A stretch of DNA of 64,000 bases from Ligustrum vulgare. Taxonomy: Eukaryota > Streptophyta > Magnoliopsida > Lamiales > Oleaceae. The stretch lies in the NCBI GenBank assembly GCA_963555705.1, contig OY743174.1, forward strand, positions 60,720,234-60,784,233, in the 5' to 3' direction. Both the position numbers and the translations under genes were made by a program. Shown here one piece after another: positions 1 through 12,100 of this stretch; positions within the stretch are counted from its first letter, which is position 1; every line of letters begins with the position of its first letter. A model generated the notes under the pieces. That model did no database searches. It was not told the origin of the DNA and saw only the letters and a program-made list of their open reading frames with translations.

Positions 1-1057
1 AACACGTGTCGGATAGTGTCCGGAGAATGCCGGTGTCGAACACGTGTCGGACACGATACGTTGGCTCCCGACAGAGTGTCGGTACAACCTAGTGGCTGAT
101 CGCCAAGAGGTAACTGACGTATTCCAGGACATCAAGCTTTGGTGGTCCTCCAACCATGTCACTTCCAACACAATCCATTTCATCCTAGATAGCATGAATA
201 TTTTGCGCTGATTTATTGCAATGTTAGCAAATTCTTGAATTTTCTATTTTGTACTCCTTGTTTCATTATATTGTTTGGGACTACTTGCCTGTACCGTAAT
301 GAAACCAGTGATAAATTTACCTTTCCCAAGGTCAGCATACATTTCATTCTTTATATATTACCTATTAATTTTGTGCCAGGTTTATTAATGAGAGGATTGA
401 ATCTCTAGTTATTTCAAGAAGAAGGACTTATCAAGAAAGTAAGGCAACACATGTGACATCACAATCAAAGTAAGGCAATACATGCAACGACGCAGTCAAA
501 ACCAAATGGATCGTCAAAGATATCATCCGATTTTTCTCAGTTTGTATTCCATCAAGCAAGGACCAGTCTAAAAGTGATGTTGAGATTTTTGCTTCATACG
601 AATGGGACACTTCTTTCCAAAGGTCCAATATTCTTTCCCTTGATACACTACTGTCCATTCGGTCTTGGAGTTCTTTACCAGAAACAAACAATGGTGAGGT
701 TGCAACAGCACCACTCTGGTGGAGAATGGGGAGACATGTTATATGTGGCTTCTCAATGAAAAATCGAGGCCTTGGCTCCAGAAAATTTTGATATATATGG
801 ACAAAAGAAAGGAATCACAGAAGTGAGAAATGCGCAAATCAGCTGGCTGGTTTTGATAAACACATCTCTTCAGTGGGGTATACTCATTGAAGTAGTCAAA
901 AGTTCTTAGTCGGCAGAAGAAAAAGAAATCAGATGAAATCTACTTTTTTATGGCATGCTTTTACGTTACGTGCTCTGCACGCCATAAGTATGTCACTTTT
1001 TAAAGCATAGCTTTTTACGAGTAATGCACGCCGTCAAAAGCAAACTTTGTTGTAGTG
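1..1057. mobile_element. Right part of a CACTA DNA transposon (block A copy)
   Basis: The window opens inside this element. Its right end reads as the reverse complement of CACTACAACAAAG and is followed by TAT (1058-1060), the 3-bp target duplication expected of CACTA elements. The same element is complete at 57685-59487, where TAT is present on both sides. Subterminal GCCGT/TTTTACG motifs occur at about 945-1045. No transposase is visible, so this is a non-autonomous copy. The short open frames inside it match no family I recognise. Confidence 0.8.
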
Positions 1058-1060
1058 TAT

Positions 1061-2149
1061 CTAAAACCAAACACCACGTTAATGTTTTTTCCATCAAGTT
1101 ACTATACCGGTACTTCCCATATTGATTTCAATGTTACTTCTAATAGCCATTTCTCTTTTCTATATAGCAGAATAACTAAGTCTCTTATTGCCTATTGGTT
1201 ATTGCATTTGTATCAAAAAAAAAATTCACCATTAACTATTCTCAAAAATCTTCTTGAAACCTGATGATCACACTGTAAAAAAATTGTGTTCTCTCCATTT
1301 TGGAAGCTTTATTTCTTATACTTGAAGGCCCTTATGTTCTCAATAATTGAGAAAACTTAAATTTATACCATTATTTTACTTGAATATTAATTTGTATAGA
1401 TCTGAACAAGTTCATATTATGTCTCTCAATTCATTTTCTTGATGATTTTTAATGATCAACTTAAATTATCATGGGTAAGTGAGCAAAATATATCAATGAA
1501 CCTCAGATTTTCAGATTATATTAATAAAAGTAGATTTTTAGTTAATATTTTAGTTGACCATGTACAAATTTATTTTATCAAATGACAACACAAGTTTAAC
1601 CAAATAAAACTTTTTATAATTAAATATTTGTTTTCATGCAATTATAGGGTTATTATTTCCAATAAAAAGTAATAATGAAAATTTAAGAAATTAATTAGAA
1701 GACCATGAAAGGTAAATATAAAAGAAACATACCATTTCTGTGTTGAGAAAAAAGATTTTGCTGCTTTCGATGTAGCTCCAAGTACAAGTTTCAAACCGGT
1801 TTATACAAAAATATTATCAATACATGTCTAGAAGAATTACTTCAATAACATGACGGTCGATAATTAGGATAGTTTAGTAATAAAAATCATCATTTAAAAA
1901 GAAAAGAGAAATTATAATGTCCGTAATAGACATTTGCATATAATCATTTTCTTCCCTCAGCAAATGATAATAAACTTTGAATAGTTTAGTTTGGTGTTAA
2001 AATATAAATAATAGTAAGTTTTGTTGAATAGTAAACTACACTTGTTAAAATTAGTTGGCTTTAAATATGTGCAATGAAGTGTAGATTGAACACTTTAATT
2101 ATTGTTATTAGCCATATTTATAAGATAGGGTTCTGATATATGTATATAG
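1061..2149. other. AT-rich stretch without recognised genes
   Basis: This is AT-rich DNA with no codon-like frame and no recognisable RNA gene. It is nearly identical to 59491-60579, so it belongs to the large A/C duplication. Confidence 0.6.
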
Positions 2150-2154
2150 GAAAC

Positions 2155-2300
2155 GATCACCTACCCACGATGGACAGTTGTTAATGTGTCCAATGTGGAT
2201 GTGATGCTAACACGTGTCCAGTGTTTTAAAATTTTTGGACATGTGTCAGTATCATATCGCAGTGGGTACATTAATACTTATCTACCGTGGGTAGGTGATC
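2155..2300. mobile_element. 146-bp MITE with inverted termini
   Basis: The termini are inverted: GATCACCTACCCACG at the left, with its reverse complement (one mismatch beyond the first 15 bases) at the right. The element is flanked on both sides by GAAAC (2150-2154 and 2301-2305), which looks like a 5-bp target duplication. The interior carries ACACGTGTCC-type motifs. The duplicated copy lies at about 60585-60729. The superfamily is not certain. Confidence 0.7.
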
Positions 2301-2305
2301 GAAAC

Positions 2306-2915
2306 TTATATTTATATAACTAATATTTTTATAGATGATTTAAATGTAGTTTATATAGAAAATTTATTTCAATTGTTTGTACCATCAATCTATACATTCT
2401 CACGATGTTGATTTTAACTACATCAATGGACTAAAGTTCGATTGGACGTACTAATGAATTTCCAACTATTATTTTTCTCTATAGCTGTGCACAAAAGGTA
2501 CCTAAAATTGGATTGTTCATACCATACATATGTAAGTTTTCTCAATATCGATTTTTATCATACAATAAATCAAGCTTCACTACAATAAATATTTGTAGAA
2601 ATTCCTATACAGATTTAGTGGTGGAAAATGGTTTTCATTTTTTAAAATTAAAAAATAAATAAATAAACTTGCTGACTGATTGTTGACAATAACAAATGGT
2701 TTTCTAGAGAATTGGCACTCATGTGCGAAAAATATCAAATAAATTAAAAAAGAAAATCCTAATGATGACCTACAAACAAGACATGTTTTGTAAATGTTAA
2801 TAACCATAAATAATAAAAAGGATAGTGAAAATGATCGATCATGCAAAACTATGACAAATGTTCATAAAAGAGAATTAACAATGAATAAATATACCGAGTG
2901 ATGTGATACGTTGAT
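2306..2915. other. AT-rich stretch without recognised genes
   Basis: No gene is seen here. The stretch is duplicated at about 60735-61344 and ends at the AAAAC target site used by the E1 element. Confidence 0.55.
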
Positions 2916-3570
2916 AAAACTATAGCGACCCAGAATTTTTATGCAATAAATAATTATTTTAATATTTAGAAAATTGAGTCGCTATTGTTTTGAAATTAAT
3001 GCCGCGACGGATTCGTCTAGCCAAGTCAAGAAATATCGAATTTGTTCGATTTTAAATTAAAATTCGAATTTCTAAAATTATGTTATTTTAATTATTTATT
3101 CAAAATATTATTTTCAAAATCATTTTGAATTCCAAATTTATTAAAATATCTCAATTTTCCTTATTCAAATTATTTCAAGTCCAAATACGTAATTCAATTT
3201 TTATATCAAAATTTATTTATTCTCAAAAGTATTTTCAGACCAAAATATATCAATTTTAATTTCATTTCTTAATCGAAGTTAGTTCAATATTTATCATATC
3301 AAACTAAACCAAACTTTTCCTCCCACGTGTTTTCTCCTTTCCGCCTCAAATCATGGCACAACCCATATTCCATTCTATTATTTATTTTGATTCCCCATGT
3401 CTCCCCTTTAATCATTTCCTTTTCCTTTTCTTTTCCTTTTCTTTTCCTTTAAACCATAACAAAACCCAATCTCATACCTAATTCTACACTATCTTATACT
3501 ATAATCCCTAATCAATACATACACTCTTATCCCTCATCACAATTTACGTACACAACACCAAAAGCATCCC

Positions 3571-3580
3571 TACTATATAA
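3571..3580 (+). promoter_or_regulatory. Probable LTR promoter TATA box
   Basis: CTATATAAAA lies about 65 bp before a perfect 12-bp stem hairpin and is followed by a CT-rich tract, as expected for a plant core promoter driving genomic retroelement RNA. The same box is at 9771-9780 in the right LTR. The transcription start is inferred, not shown. Confidence 0.5.
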
Positions 3581-3640
3581 AATTTCCACAATAATCTAAT
3601 CTATCATCACCTCTTTTCTTTTCTTATCCACCCATTCAAC

Positions 3641-3667
3641 ATTATTATGTCTTTGAGACATAATAAT
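3641..3667 (+). promoter_or_regulatory. Perfect hairpin downstream of the LTR TATA box
   Basis: A 12-bp stem (ATTATTATGTCT and its complement) has a TTG loop. The identical right-LTR copy is at 9841-9867. E2, whose LTR is largely different here, has an analogous hairpin (28271-28298, 34864-34891) built on ATTATGTTT. Similar structure in diverged sequence suggests a conserved role in the RNA leader. The function is inferred. Confidence 0.45.
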
Positions 3668-5208
3668 TCACACACCCATTTGATACCACTACAACATTTT
3701 TCAATATCATTCATACCCCCACAAATTCCTTTACAGCACCATTATCATCATCATCAATCCATAACCACAGCTTTTCCATCATTATATCAATCCACTAACT
3801 CACAACCATTCACTGCCGGAATCATCACGCCCACTGCCCTTCAACCCAGCCATCCAACCACCACATCCAGCCACAATTCAGAAATCAAACCCAACCATTT
3901 CAGCAGTTCCATACCTTCACCAAATTAAGTACTATCACCATCACCACCAGCAGCTCCATCACCAAACTCATCATCATCAATCAACACCATAACCACATTC
4001 ATTCATCACCACCAGTCGTCAACAATAACCTCAGCCATTATTATCAATCCACACACTCAATCACTACCAAACCACCCCAGTAGCGCCGCTTGTACTCAAT
4101 TTTCCTTGAACCACCAACCAACCATGAAGCAGCCATCACCACTGCAGTGTTAAAACAACTGCACAATCCGTAATCAGCAGCAGCACCACTAATCTGTCAA
4201 CCAAGCATCACCTTCACCACCACCACAATCCACGCAGTCACCACCGCCTACTGCATAATCCAGTCAATCACCACTGCCGGCCAGTCCACACCGAATCACT
4301 GCACAACATTCCTCCAAAAATCAAACTCAAACCTAGAAGAAAAGATAACCCATAACCCTAGAAACCCTTTTCTTACCTCAATCGTAGGTCCCTTCGCCGG
4401 AAATCGGGATCTAAGCCGTTGTTTTACATTCGGTTTTCACACCAAAAGTCTACCAAAACTTGAACCGCCGCTTTCCGCCACCCTCGCTGACGTCTCGCCG
4501 GCACATCACCGGCTGCAGCACCCTTTTGAGAGAAATGACGAGAGTGAGAGTAAAGTGAGAGAGAGAAGATAAATCTGATGTTTTAAAATAATGATTTTCA
4601 GAATTTGCAAATTAGCCCCCTAAGTTTGAAAAGTGATCATTTCAGTCCCTGAAGTTTTAAATTGTTTCAAATCAGTCCCCAAGCTTTAAAGTTTTGCAAT
4701 TCAGTCCTTTTAGCTTTTAAACTTATCAATTTCAGCCCTTAAGTTTTAAATGAGTTTTAATCAGCCCCTATTGTTTTAAAATATATTATTTCAACCCTAT
4801 TGTTTTGAGTTTCCGACTCAACTTTCAAAAGTATTCATTTTAGTCCCTCAACTTTCAAAACATCAATTTTAGTCCTCAAATTATAATTTATCATTTTGAA
4901 CTATATATTCGATAGACTAAAGTGACTTATTGGCTAAGACGAAGCGTACGGAGAATTTAAAGAAATTGAAGTCATTCCCGCTCAACTTTGCACTCGTTGG
5001 ATTTGAGGTAGACTCGCACTTATTAATTGATTTAAATTATGATTTCATATGAATGTCATGTGACTTGTGAAAGTCAATTTTCAAGAAAATTAAGTATGTT
5101 TTATGAAAGGTAAATATACCTTATGTTTTTATGAAAAGTAAGTATACCCTATGTTTTTACGATAATGTTTTATATGTTTTGGATCATTGCTATGCACATA
5201 AGAATTCT

Positions 5209-5345
5209 TACCACCTAAGTTCGGTAAAATTCTTGTGTCTCCATAAGTTTATGAGGATTTACCACCTAAGTTCGGTAAAATTCCTGTCTTTCCATATGTT
5301 TATGAGGATTTACCACCTAAGTTCGGTAAAATTCATGTCGCATAT
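5209..5345 (+). repeat. 51-bp tandem repeats within the LTR
   Basis: Three units, each starting CCACCTAAGTTCGGTAAAATT and ending TATGTTTATGAGGATTT, begin near 5211, 5262 and 5313. Two further dispersed units begin near 5479 and 5584. The same array is present in the right LTR (from 11411) and in degenerate form in both E2 LTRs. An open frame crosses the array only because the 51-bp period is a multiple of three. Confidence 0.8.
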
Positions 5346-6279
5346 GTTTATGAGGATTTCGATCCTATCTTATGTTATGATGGAAATGATCCCTATGAAT
5401 TTCATGAATTATGTTTTGGTATACTTACTGTTATTATGATCTTACTGTTATTATGATTTTACTACATAAGAATTCTTGCCACCTAAGTTCGGTAAAATTC
5501 TTATATTTATGAGGATTTCGATTTTATCCTATGTTATGATGAAAACTTACTGTTATTATGATTTTACTGCATAAGAATTCTTGCCACCTAAGTTCGGTAA
5601 AGTTCTTGTGTCTTCTTATGTTTATGAGGATTTCAATCATATCTTATGTTATGCTTTCAAAAGAAATTATGCTTGGCATAATTAAAATATTTTTATAAGT
5701 ATATGGTTTTCAAAGAGCTAATTTCAAAGAGCCTATGATTTGCAAAATATGTCCCGTGCTGTAATGCACAATATGAGTTTTATCAAGAGCAGTTTTATAA
5801 AGAAGCTCTATCAATGCCCGTTTTATAAAGAGCCGGGATTTATGTGTTTAATCATCTTATAAATTAAATTAATTTGCGATGAGTCTACTGAGTATTTCCC
5901 CCATGAAATACTCACCCTACTTTTTAACAGTTTTGCAGATTTCGGAGACGGTGGCGAGCGATGAATGATGGTGGCAATAATCGTTAAACGGTTGAAAGTT
6001 TGACGTTAATGATTTCCGTATTTTTCCAAACAATCGAATAATTTAGAGAAGTTCATTTATTTGAGAAATTATGACATTGTCAATTTCTTTACAAAATTAA
6101 TGGTTCGATTTACTATTTCAAATGGTTTCATAAATGTTTCAATTTTATCGGCCATTACAGTATATTTAATGTTGCCAAAAATGAATTTCAATTATTTCTT
6201 CCGCAAAAATATTATTCGAAAAATTTAGACAGAAAATGACGTAGTGAATCGGGTATACGGAACTCGGGGCGCTACAAGT

Positions 6280-6291
6280 TGGTATCAGAGC
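6280..6291 (+). other. E1 primer-binding site (initiator tRNA-Met type)
   Basis: TGGTATCAGAGC, complementary to the 3' end of plant initiator tRNA-Met, begins three bases after the left LTR. This is where minus-strand DNA synthesis would be primed. Confidence 0.9.
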
Positions 6292-8955
6292 TAGTCTGCG
6301 TTTCTGTAGACTGGTAAAATTTTCAAAAAGAATTTTCAAGAAATATTTTTCATTATAAGATTTTTATTGATGAAGATTGCCACTGCCATCATTCGTTCCA
6401 CCAACTCCGAGGTAAAGAAGTTTATGATGTTTAAAGTTATTTCAGTATTTCGAATACTCATTTTACTAATTTATGAGAAAGAATGAAGAGTATTTCGGAT
6501 ATTTATGATTTATGAGAAATGAGAATGTATTTCTTCGAAAATAATGATGTTGTTATGCTTTGTCATAAATTATATGCTTTAATGTATGATTATGAGAAAT
6601 TTTTTTAAGAAAGAAAACGAGTGTTGAGCATAATGGGAATAATATGATTTTATTGAGAATTAAGTAATGGATATTATGTTGAGTAAGTGAATTATTTCCT
6701 CTATTTTGAAGAGAAATTTATTATGAAGTTTGGCCTTGTGAATATTTTGGGAATATGATTTATGGCATATATTTATAAGTATGAGTTATCTTTTGAGCCA
6801 TTAAGGTATCGAAGGAAGTGATATTGTGATATTGAAAAAATATAATTTGAAATTGTTATGTTGAGGAATTATGAATTGAATTATGGGATATTTTTGATGA
6901 TATTGAAGTGTTGGAATCATTTTCAATATTTTTAGATCGTTGTGATCAAATGTGGAGTTATTTATTATTGTGAGTTATGAAGTATGCTTATGGTTTGGGA
7001 TAAGTCCAAATTACAAGGGAGACTCTGTCCAGAATTTTATCGTTTGGAAATAAGAGCATAATATGGTATGCAATCACTAAGAGAATTGAGTTTAGAATTG
7101 CAAGTTCATAAGCAAGATTGAGTAAATGATAAGTTATATTTGAAAGACGAGTGAAGACAAGTATAATGGCATATTTGGGAAGAATCTTAATTATTCTTGG
7201 GAATGGATTTATCATTTGTAAGGAATGATCACTTGTATTGGAGAGTATTATAAGGATATGAATTTTGAGGAAAATAGGGATAAGATTTTACAGTGATGAC
7301 TTATTTTGGAATGGAGTTCAGAAGAGGGATCACGGTAGAATCCAAGATTTTTTTTAATTGATATATAATATTGGTGATCAGATTGACGTATAAGGTACGT
7401 GATAGATATGACGACTAGACGGTTAAGGAATGTTATGGTTATGCAGGGAAGAATCGTGTGGATATTGAGTTTGATGATCTTATTTTGATGGTTTATTGCA
7501 TTATGGTGAAATATTATCTACGATTGAGAATTTTCATTTTTAGTCATAATATATGGGTTTATTTAAAGATTTAGTGATGCAGTTTCGATTAATTATTATT
7601 GGTTGTACTTTTGAAGTGAGTAAATATTTTGGCTACAATAATGGAAAATCTGAGATGATCAGTTGTGTGATTTTAAATTATGGGATTGTATCTTTGGGTT
7701 AAGCAAATATGATGAGGAATCCTATATGATTTACAGAAATCTTATTTAATGGTGATAAGATTAATCAGAGTATTGTTCATAAAGTGTGATATGAATTGAA
7801 GTTTGGGAGAATAGAAAATTTTAATTTTGAATTTCAGATTTGGGAAATTAGTGAAGTTTCTTAAGTTTGAGAATAACATATCTGATCTTTGTGATGCTGT
7901 TTTAAGTTAGTATCTTAGCTCTCAGCTAGAATGAGTATTTGATACCGAGTACTTGATGTATGATTTAAAGTATAGAAAAATGAAAAGTGGGAACAAGAGT
8001 TATGCGCTGTTATTTTTCTCGACAAAAGAAAATTTGATGATAAGATTGGAGATATGGAATATTTTATTGGATTTTGGTACTGATATTTTTGGTATAATAA
8101 TCAAGGTATAGTGAGATGATACGGGAATACGTGAAAGAGAAATAAGGACCGTATTGAATCAGAATTCATAAGTATGTATAAGTGAAAGAAATACTTTGCA
8201 GGAAATGTGGTGACATTTAAGTAAATAATCTTAGATATTTGGAAGATATTTGTTTACTGAATTTTGGGTTACAAATATTGGAAAGATAAGTTGATGATAT
8301 TATGTTGATATGTTTGGGTATATTACGTAAAGAGAATATTCAGGTAATTCTTTGATTATTTTTTTGGAATATTCGATGATAAGAAGAAAGGAAAAATTAT
8401 TATGATATGAGATGTCAGTAAAGATTTGTTGAAATTTTAGAGATATATACGAATATCTGAGGTCACATGATACGATGATAAGTGACATGTTACATGAATA
8501 CTACAAGATATGATGAAATTTTTACATACGATTGGGAATTGTTTTGATTATTTTGGGAATATTCGATGATAAGAAGTTTAGAGATGACAAATTATTATGG
8601 TTTGATATATCAGTAAAGATTTATGGAAACTTGAAGAGATTTTTTTTATGGAATTACAGAAATTAGTAAAGAAACATGATTTAATGTTGGGATTATGTGA
8701 GATAATGATGATGGACGTAAGGTTATTTGAATATAAAGGTACAATAGAAATTGTAAGGAATGATATGATGATGATAATTGAAGGTGATAATGTATTGAGA
8801 TTATGAAATAAGTTGATCATCTATGAATAAGTTATGTTGTTTTGGGTTCATAAAAATGGAATTCAAAGAATAGTGAACTTTCAGTCACGTACGATTCAGA
8901 AGAATTTTTGAGTAGACACATATGTCTATAGAAAAGTCCATGTTCTTGAGAAAAC
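6292..8955 (+). other. E1 internal region, non-coding and C-poor
   Basis: The plus strand is strikingly poor in C and rich in A, T and G, the opposite of the G-poor 5' half of the LTR. No retroviral protein domain can be read in any frame. The short open frames on the minus strand follow from the composition. The first roughly 700 bp are closely shared with E2; about 7110-7975 is replaced by foreign DNA in E2. Confidence 0.6.
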
Positions 8956-9117
8956 AAAGTGATGCATTTAGTCAAAGTCCAGTGGGTTAAATATGGTTGG
9001 GTTAAATATGGTAGCGATGATGCTACATAAGAGAAAGAAGAGATTCTGATTAAGTATTCAGAAATCATAAGATTAAGTAAGTTTAATTTCGAGGACGAAA
9101 TTATTTTAAGGGGGTAA
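8956..9117 (+). pseudogene. Vestige of chromovirus (Tekay/Del-like) pol C-terminus
   Basis: One frame reads KVMHLVKVQW, a W-V-K-Y-G block repeated twice in frame, then SDDAT, a TAA stop at 9028-9030 where a Trp codon is expected, then EKEEILIKYSE, and finally FNFEDEIILRG before a stop overlapping the polypurine tract. The order (LVKVxW, ATWE-like, KYPE-like) matches the C-terminal tail after integrase/chromodomain in Tekay/Del-type chromoviruses. A one-base slip lies just upstream. This identifies the parent lineage of an element that otherwise lacks coding sequence. Lineage assignment is from memory of the family and is moderately sure. Confidence 0.55.
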
Positions 9118-9120
9118 GAT
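9106..9120 (+). other. E1 polypurine tract
   Basis: The purine-rich AAGGGGGTAAGA lies immediately before the right LTR, the usual position for priming plus-strand DNA. Confidence 0.7.
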
Positions 9121-12100
9121 TATAGCGACCCAGAATTTTTATGCAATAAATAATTATTTTAATATTTAGAAAATTGAGTCGCTATTGTTTTGAAATTAAT
9201 GCCGCGACGGATTCGTCTAGCCAAGTCAAGAAATATCGAATTTGTTCGATTTTAAATTAAAATTCGAATTTCTAAAATTATGTTATTTTAATTATTTATT
9301 CAAAATATTATTTTCAAAATCATTTTGAATTCCAAATTTATTAAAATATCTCAATTTTCCTTATTCAAATTATTTCAAGTCCAAATACGTAATTCAATTT
9401 TTATATCAAAATTTATTTATTCTCAAAAGTATTTTCAGACCAAAATATATCAATTTTAATTTCATTTCTTAATCGAAGTTAGTTCAATATTTATCATATC
9501 AAACTAAACCAAACTTTTCCTCCCACGTGTTTTCTCCTTTCCGCCTCAAATCATGGCACAACCCATATTCCATTCTATTATTTATTTTGATTCCCCATGT
9601 CTCCCCTTTAATCATTTCCTTTTCCTTTTCTTTTCCTTTTCTTTTCCTTTAAACCATAACAAAACCCAATCTCATACCTAATTCTACACTATCTTATACT
9701 ATAATCCCTAATCAATACATACACTCTTATCCCTCATCACAATTTACGTACACAACACCAAAAGCATCCCTACTATATAAAATTTCCACAATAATCTAAT
9801 CTATCATCACCTCTTTTCTTTTCTTATCCACCCATTCAACATTATTATGTCTTTGAGACATAATAATTCACACACCCATTTGATACCACTACAACATTTT
9901 TCAATATCATTCATACCCCCACAAATTCCTTTACAGCACCATTATCATCATCATCAATCCATAACCACAGCTTTTCCATCATTATATCAATCCACTAACT
10001 CACAACCATTCACTGCCGGAATCATCACGCCCACTGCCCTTCAACCCAGCCATCCAACCACCACATCCAGCCACAATTCAGAAATCAAACCCAACCATTT
10101 CAGCAGTTCCATACCTTCACCAAATTAAGTACTATCACCATCACCACCAGCAGCTCCATCACCAAACTCATCATCATCAATCAACACCATAACCACATTC
10201 ATTCATCACCACCAGTCGTCAACAATAACCTCAGCCATTATTATCAATCCACACACTCAATCACTACCAAACCACCCCAGTAGCGCCGCTTGTACTCAAT
10301 TTTCCTTGAACCACCAACCAACCATGAAGCAGCCATCACCACTGCAGTGTTAAAACAACTGCACAATCCGTAATCAGCAGCAGCACCACTAATCTGTCAA
10401 CCAAGCATCACCTTCACCACCACCACAATCCACGCAGTCACCACCGCCTACTGCATAATCCAGTCAATCACCACTGCCGGCCAGTCCACACCGAATCACT
10501 GCACAACATTCCTCCAAAAATCAAACTCAAACCTAGAAGAAAAGATAACCCATAACCCTAGAAACCCTTTTCTTACCTCAATCGTAGGTCCCTTCGCCGG
10601 AAATCGGGATCTAAGCCGTTGTTTTACATTCGGTTTTCACACCAAAAGTCTACCAAAACTTGAACCGCCGCTTTCCGCCACCCTCGCTGACGTCTCGCCG
10701 GCACATCACCGGCTGCAGCACCCTTTTGAGAGAAATGACGAGAGTGAGAGTAAAGTGAGAGAGAGAAGATAAATCTGATGTTTTAAAATAATGATTTTCA
10801 GAATTTGCAAATTAGCCCCCTAAGTTTGAAAAGTGATCATTTCAGTCCCTGAAGTTTTAAATTGTTTCAAATCAGTCCCCAAGCTTTAAAGTTTTGCAAT
10901 TCAGTCCTTTTAGCTTTTAAACTTATCAATTTCAGCCCTTAAGTTTTAAATGAGTTTTAATCAGCCCCTATTGTTTTAAAATATATTATTTCAACCCTAT
11001 TGTTTTGAGTTTCCGACTCAACTTTCAAAAGTATTCATTTTAGTCCCTCAACTTTCAAAACATCAATTTTAGTCCTCAAATTATAATTTATCATTTTGAA
11101 CTATATATTCGATAGACTAAAGTGACTTATTGGCTAAGACGAAGCGTACGGAGAATTTAAAGAAATTGAAGTCATTCCCGCTCAACTTTGCACTCGTTGG
11201 ATTTGAGGTAGACTCGCACTTATTAATTGATTTAAATTATGATTTCATATGAATGTCATGTGACTTGTGAAAGTCAATTTTCAAGAAAATTAAGTATGTT
11301 TTATGAAAGGTAAATATACCTTATGTTTTTATGAAAAGTAAGTATACCCTATGTTTTTACGATAATGTTTTATATGTTTTGGATCATTGCTATGCACATA
11401 AGAATTCTTACCACCTAAGTTCGGTAAAATTCTTGTGTCTCCATAAGTTTATGAGGATTTACCACCTAAGTTCGGTAAAATTCCTGTCTTTCCATATGTT
11501 TATGAGGATTTACCACCTAAGTTCGGTAAAATTCCTGTCGCATATGTTTATGAGGATTTCGATCCTATCTTATGTTATGATGGAAATGATCCCTATGAAT
11601 TTCATGAATTATGTTTTGGTATACTTACTGTTATTATGATCTTACTGTTATTATGATTTTACTACATAAGAATTCTTGCCACCTAAGTTCGGTAAAATTC
11701 TTATATTTATGAGGATTTCGATTTTATCCTATGTTATGATGAAAACTTACTGTTATTATGATTTTACTGCATAAGAATTCTTGCCACCTAAGTTCGGTAA
11801 ATTTCTTGTATCTTCTTATGTTTATGAGGATTTCAATCATATCTTATGTTATGCTTTCAAAAGAAATTATGCTTGGCATAATTAAAATATTATTATAAGT
11901 ATATGGTTTTCAAAGAGCTGTTTTCAAAGAGCTAATTTCAAAGAGCCTATGATTTGCAAAATATGTCCCGTGCTGTAATGCACAATATGAGTTTTATCAA
12001 GAGCAGTTTTATAAAGAAGCTCTATCAATGCCCGTTTTATAAAGAGCCGGGATTTATGTGTTTAATCATCTTATAAATTAAATTAATTTGCGATGAGTCT

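Larger units (their letters stand above)
2921..6276 (+). repeat. E1 left LTR (3356 bp)
   Basis: The LTR starts TATAGCGACC and ends GGGCGCTACA, so its termini are TA...CA rather than TG...CA. The first 1.5 kb is very G-poor on the plus strand. A TATA box and a perfect hairpin lie near 3571-3667, 51-bp tandem repeats at 5209-5345, and a small U5 hairpin at 5890-5913. Spot comparison with the right LTR shows about four substitutions and one 14-bp indel (a GAGCTNTTTTCAAA-type repeat unit), pointing to a very recent insertion. Confidence 0.92.

Noticed and set aside
431..691. 86-residue minus frame in the CACTA element (also 58861-59121)
   Set aside because: Conserved only because the two copies are recent duplicates. 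No similarity recognised, no start context or splice structure.
3647..3928. 93-residue frame in both E1 LTRs (and 99/111-residue frames in E2 LTRs)
   Set aside because: The plus strand is almost free of G there, so stop codons are rare in one frame. Residues are His/Pro/Ser/Thr low complexity with no domain; identical copies simply reflect LTR identity.
5131..5439. 102-residue frame with internal repeats YHLSSVKFL
   Set aside because: It is produced by the 51-bp tandem DNA repeat, whose length is a multiple of three. It is not a protein repeat under evident selection.
5209..5600. LTR repeats as a CRISPR-like array
   Set aside because: Units are directly adjacent or irregularly spaced, without unique spacers, in a plant retroelement.
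6280..6291. TGGTATCAGAGC sites as tRNA gene fragments
   Set aside because: They are only 12-13 bases long and sit exactly inside LTR ends, so they are primer-binding sites, not tRNA genes.
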